Positions 62,414 to 64,000 of a stretch of 64,000 nt of DNA are shown piece after piece (position 1 is the stretch's first letter; every line of letters starts with the position of its first letter). This stretch comes from Flavobacterium laiguense (GTDB lineage Bacteria > Bacteroidota > Bacteroidia > Flavobacteriales > Flavobacteriaceae). Position numbers and translations under genes: made by a program. The notes beneath the pieces are model-generated. The model saw nothing but the letters and a program-made list of their open reading frames with translations. It did not search any database and was not told the DNA's origin. The DNA is taken from the NCBI RefSeq assembly GCF_003097655.1, contig NZ_QCZH01000010.1, forward strand, positions 1-64,000. Reading direction: 5' to 3'.

Positions 62414-64000
62414 ATGGCACATCAGCACACATATAATAAAGGTAGTAAAGAACCGTGTTGCGTAGTAGAGGGAAATAGCAATCATAAAGCTGAAAATCAT
62501 TCGGATCATGACGATCACGACCACAATCATTCAGATGTAAATCAAACGATACTTCAAATGTTCTTGCCCGCAATATTAGCCTTTTGTCTATTGCTTATTG
62601 CTATCTTGATGGATTATTATTTTCCCCAAACGTGGTTTGTGGGTTGGGTACGTATCGTTTGGTATGGTGTAGCGTATATTCCTGTTGGTTTTCCAGTTCT
62701 AAAAGAAGCTTTTGAAAGCATTCGCAAAGGAGAAATATTTTCAGAATTTTTATTAATGGGTATTGCAACCATTGGAGCATTTGCCATTGGTGAATTTCCT
62801 GAAGGAGTAGCAGTAATGTTATTTTATGCAGTAGGAGAAGTATTCCAATCATTGGCAGTTCAAAGAGCGAAGTCAAACATAAAACTGTTATTGGATCAAA
62901 GACCCGATTCAGCTACTGTTTTGAAAGGAAATAAAACGGTTTTGAAAAAGGCATCCGAAATTGCCATTGGAGCAATCATTCAATTAAAACCGGGTGAAAA
63001 ACTAGCTTTAGATGGAAAATTAATTTCTGAAAGGGCCACTTTTAATACAGCCGCTTTAACAGGTGAAAGTAAACCAGATAGTAAGAAAAAAAACGATGTA
63101 GTTTTAGCGGGTATGATCAACCTAAATACAGTTGCAGAAGTCGAAGTTACAACCGCTTATACCGATAGTAAACTTTCTAAGATCTTAGAAATGGTACAAG
63201 AGGCAACTGCCAAAAAAGCGCCAACGGAATTGTTTATTCGAAAATTTGCTAAATTATATACGCCAATTGTAGTTTATCTGGCTGTGGCAATTTGTTTGCT
63301 ACCAATGTTTTTTGTTGCCGATTATGTCTTTAGCCATTGGTTGTATCGGGCATTGGTTTTCTTGGTGATTTCTTGCCCTTGTGCTTTAGTGATTTCTATT
63401 CCACTGGGGTATTTTGGTGGAATTGGAGCTGCGAGTAAAAACGGAATTCTGGTCAAAGGATCTAATTTTCTGGATATAATGGCAGCCATTCAAGTTGTTG
63501 TCATGGACAAAACAGGAACGCTGACTAAAGGTGTTTTTAAGGTTCAGAAAATGGTGGCTGTTGGTGTTTCAGAAGAAGATTTAATAAGATACACATCGGC
63601 ATTAGAATCGAAATCTACTCATCCTGTTGGGACTGCGATTGTTGAATACGCAAAAGGGATTGATAATTCAATGAAAGTTACTGAATTAGAAGAAATTGCA
63701 GGACACGGACTAAAAGGAAAAGTAGATGGAAACGAAATCTTGGCAGGAAATGTAAAACTAATGAAGATATTCAATATCAGTTATGATGCAGAAATTGACA
63801 ATACGCCATTTACTAGTATCGTTATTGCAATCAATCAAAAATATGCAGGATATTTTTTAATCGCCGATGCCATTAAAGAAGACGCAAAAGCAGCCATTCA
63901 AAGTTTGCATAAAATAAATGTCAAAACCATAATGCTTTCGGGCGATAAACAAGCGGTTGTTGATGCTGTTGCAAAAGAGTTAAGTATCGATCTAGCTTAT
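62414..64000 (+). CDS. Heavy-metal translocating P-type ATPase (Zn/Cd/Pb type), truncated by window end
   Basis: 529 codons are visible and the frame is open to the window end. The N-terminus is short and His/Asp-rich (HSDHDDHDHNHSD) rather than a standard HMA domain. The CPC motif of helix 6 is residues 321-323, phosphorylation Asp365 in VVMDKTGTLTKG, HP motif STHPVGTAI. Helices before CPC and the TGES actuator motif are present. Such pumps export Zn, Cd or Pb from the cytoplasm. Its C-terminus lies beyond the window. Confidence 0.93.
   Translation, partial: MAHQHTYNKGSKEPCCVVEGNSNHKAENHSDHDDHDHNHSDVNQTILQMFLPAILAFCLLLIAILMDYYFPQTWFVGWVRIVWYGVAYIPVGFPVLKEAFESIRKGEIFSEFLLMGIATIGAFAIGEFPEGVAVMLFYAVGEVFQSLAVQRAKSNIKLLLDQRPDSATVLKGNKTVLKKASEIAIGAIIQLKPGEKLALDGKLISERATFNTAALTGESKPDSKKKNDVVLAGMINLNTVAEVEVTTAYTDSKLSKILEMVQEATAKKAPTELFIRKFAKLYTPIVVYLAVAICLLPMFFVADYVFSHWLYRALVFLVISCPCALVISIPLGYFGGIGAASKNGILVKGSNFLDIMAAIQVVVMDKTGTLTKGVFKVQKMVAVGVSEEDLIRYTSALESKSTHPVGTAIVEYAKGIDNSMKVTELEEIAGHGLKGKVDGNEILAGNVKLMKIFNISYDAEIDNTPFTSIVIAINQKYAGYFLIADAIKEDAKAAIQSLHKINVKTIMLSGDKQAVVDAVAKELSIDLAY

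Overview
The window is a piece of chromosome from a member of the Bacteroidota, most likely Flavobacterium or a close relative. It is AT-rich. Promoters match the Bacteroidota type (TTTG, about 16-20 nt, TAnnTTTG), ribosome-binding sites are mostly absent, and several genes seem to start at TTG or GTG. The gene content agrees: a TonB receptor/DUF4249 pair, Bacteroidota-type LptD and TamB, and a ThrA-ThrB-ThrC operon.

Layout: 1-1900 holds three small accessory genes (DUF1579-like, NIPSNAP, isochorismatase-like hydrolase) next to a MITE-like repeat cut by the window edge. 2200-5323 is a TonB-dependent receptor followed by a DUF4249 lipoprotein. 5438-10574 (minus) is the threonine operon, preceded by a 36-codon threonine-rich leader peptide that is not a standard annotated gene. 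10600-11383 is packed with palindromic repeat elements. 11384-14905 carries hutH and a DUF47/Pit phosphate transporter pair. 15047-21978 has a RimB-RimK-type fusion, clpC and gyrA. 22018-24937 has two paralogous secreted TPR proteins. 24995-27013 has an NlpC/P60 peptidase and a thiolase. 27254-27852 is a tRNA array (Ser, Pro, a broken Arg copy, Arg, Arg). 27948-34881 contains a VanX-like dipeptidase, a tiny prepilin-like ORF, a methyltransferase/AI-2E transporter pair, an M43 metalloprotease with a broken duplicate, and a DUF4159 protein. 34996-41375 has rsmE, tsaD and the divergent giant tamB. 41771-44909 has pfkA, gap and a BadF-type sugar kinase. 44997-53770 is an envelope block: ridA and lptD (minus), then amidase, MlaD, two Fe-S proteins, a conserved protein and a PAP2 phosphatase (plus). 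53781-53962 is a complete MITE with terminal inverted repeats and a 10-bp target duplication. 54058 to the end is a heavy-metal resistance cluster: Cys-rich DUF6660-like protein, CzcA, TolC, CzcB, HupE-like, membrane-anchored protein, a periplasmic HMA protein, DUF3703, and a Zn/Cd/Pb-type P-type ATPase cut by the window end.

How genes work together: thrA-thrB-thrC run aspartate to threonine and are probably attenuated by translation of the leader peptide. The metal cluster combines tripartite RND efflux out of the periplasm with a P1B ATPase moving metal out of the cytoplasm. The envelope block links outer-membrane assembly (LptD, TamB) with peptidoglycan amidase and lipid transport (MlaD). 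The most interesting non-standard items are the threonine leader, the MITE family with one recent and one decayed copy, an 85-nt 5' element shared by two genes for exported proteins, the tRNA-Arg pseudo-copy with a replaced anticodon arm, and the 59-codon prepilin-like ORF. All assignments are by reading the sequence; no database search was run.
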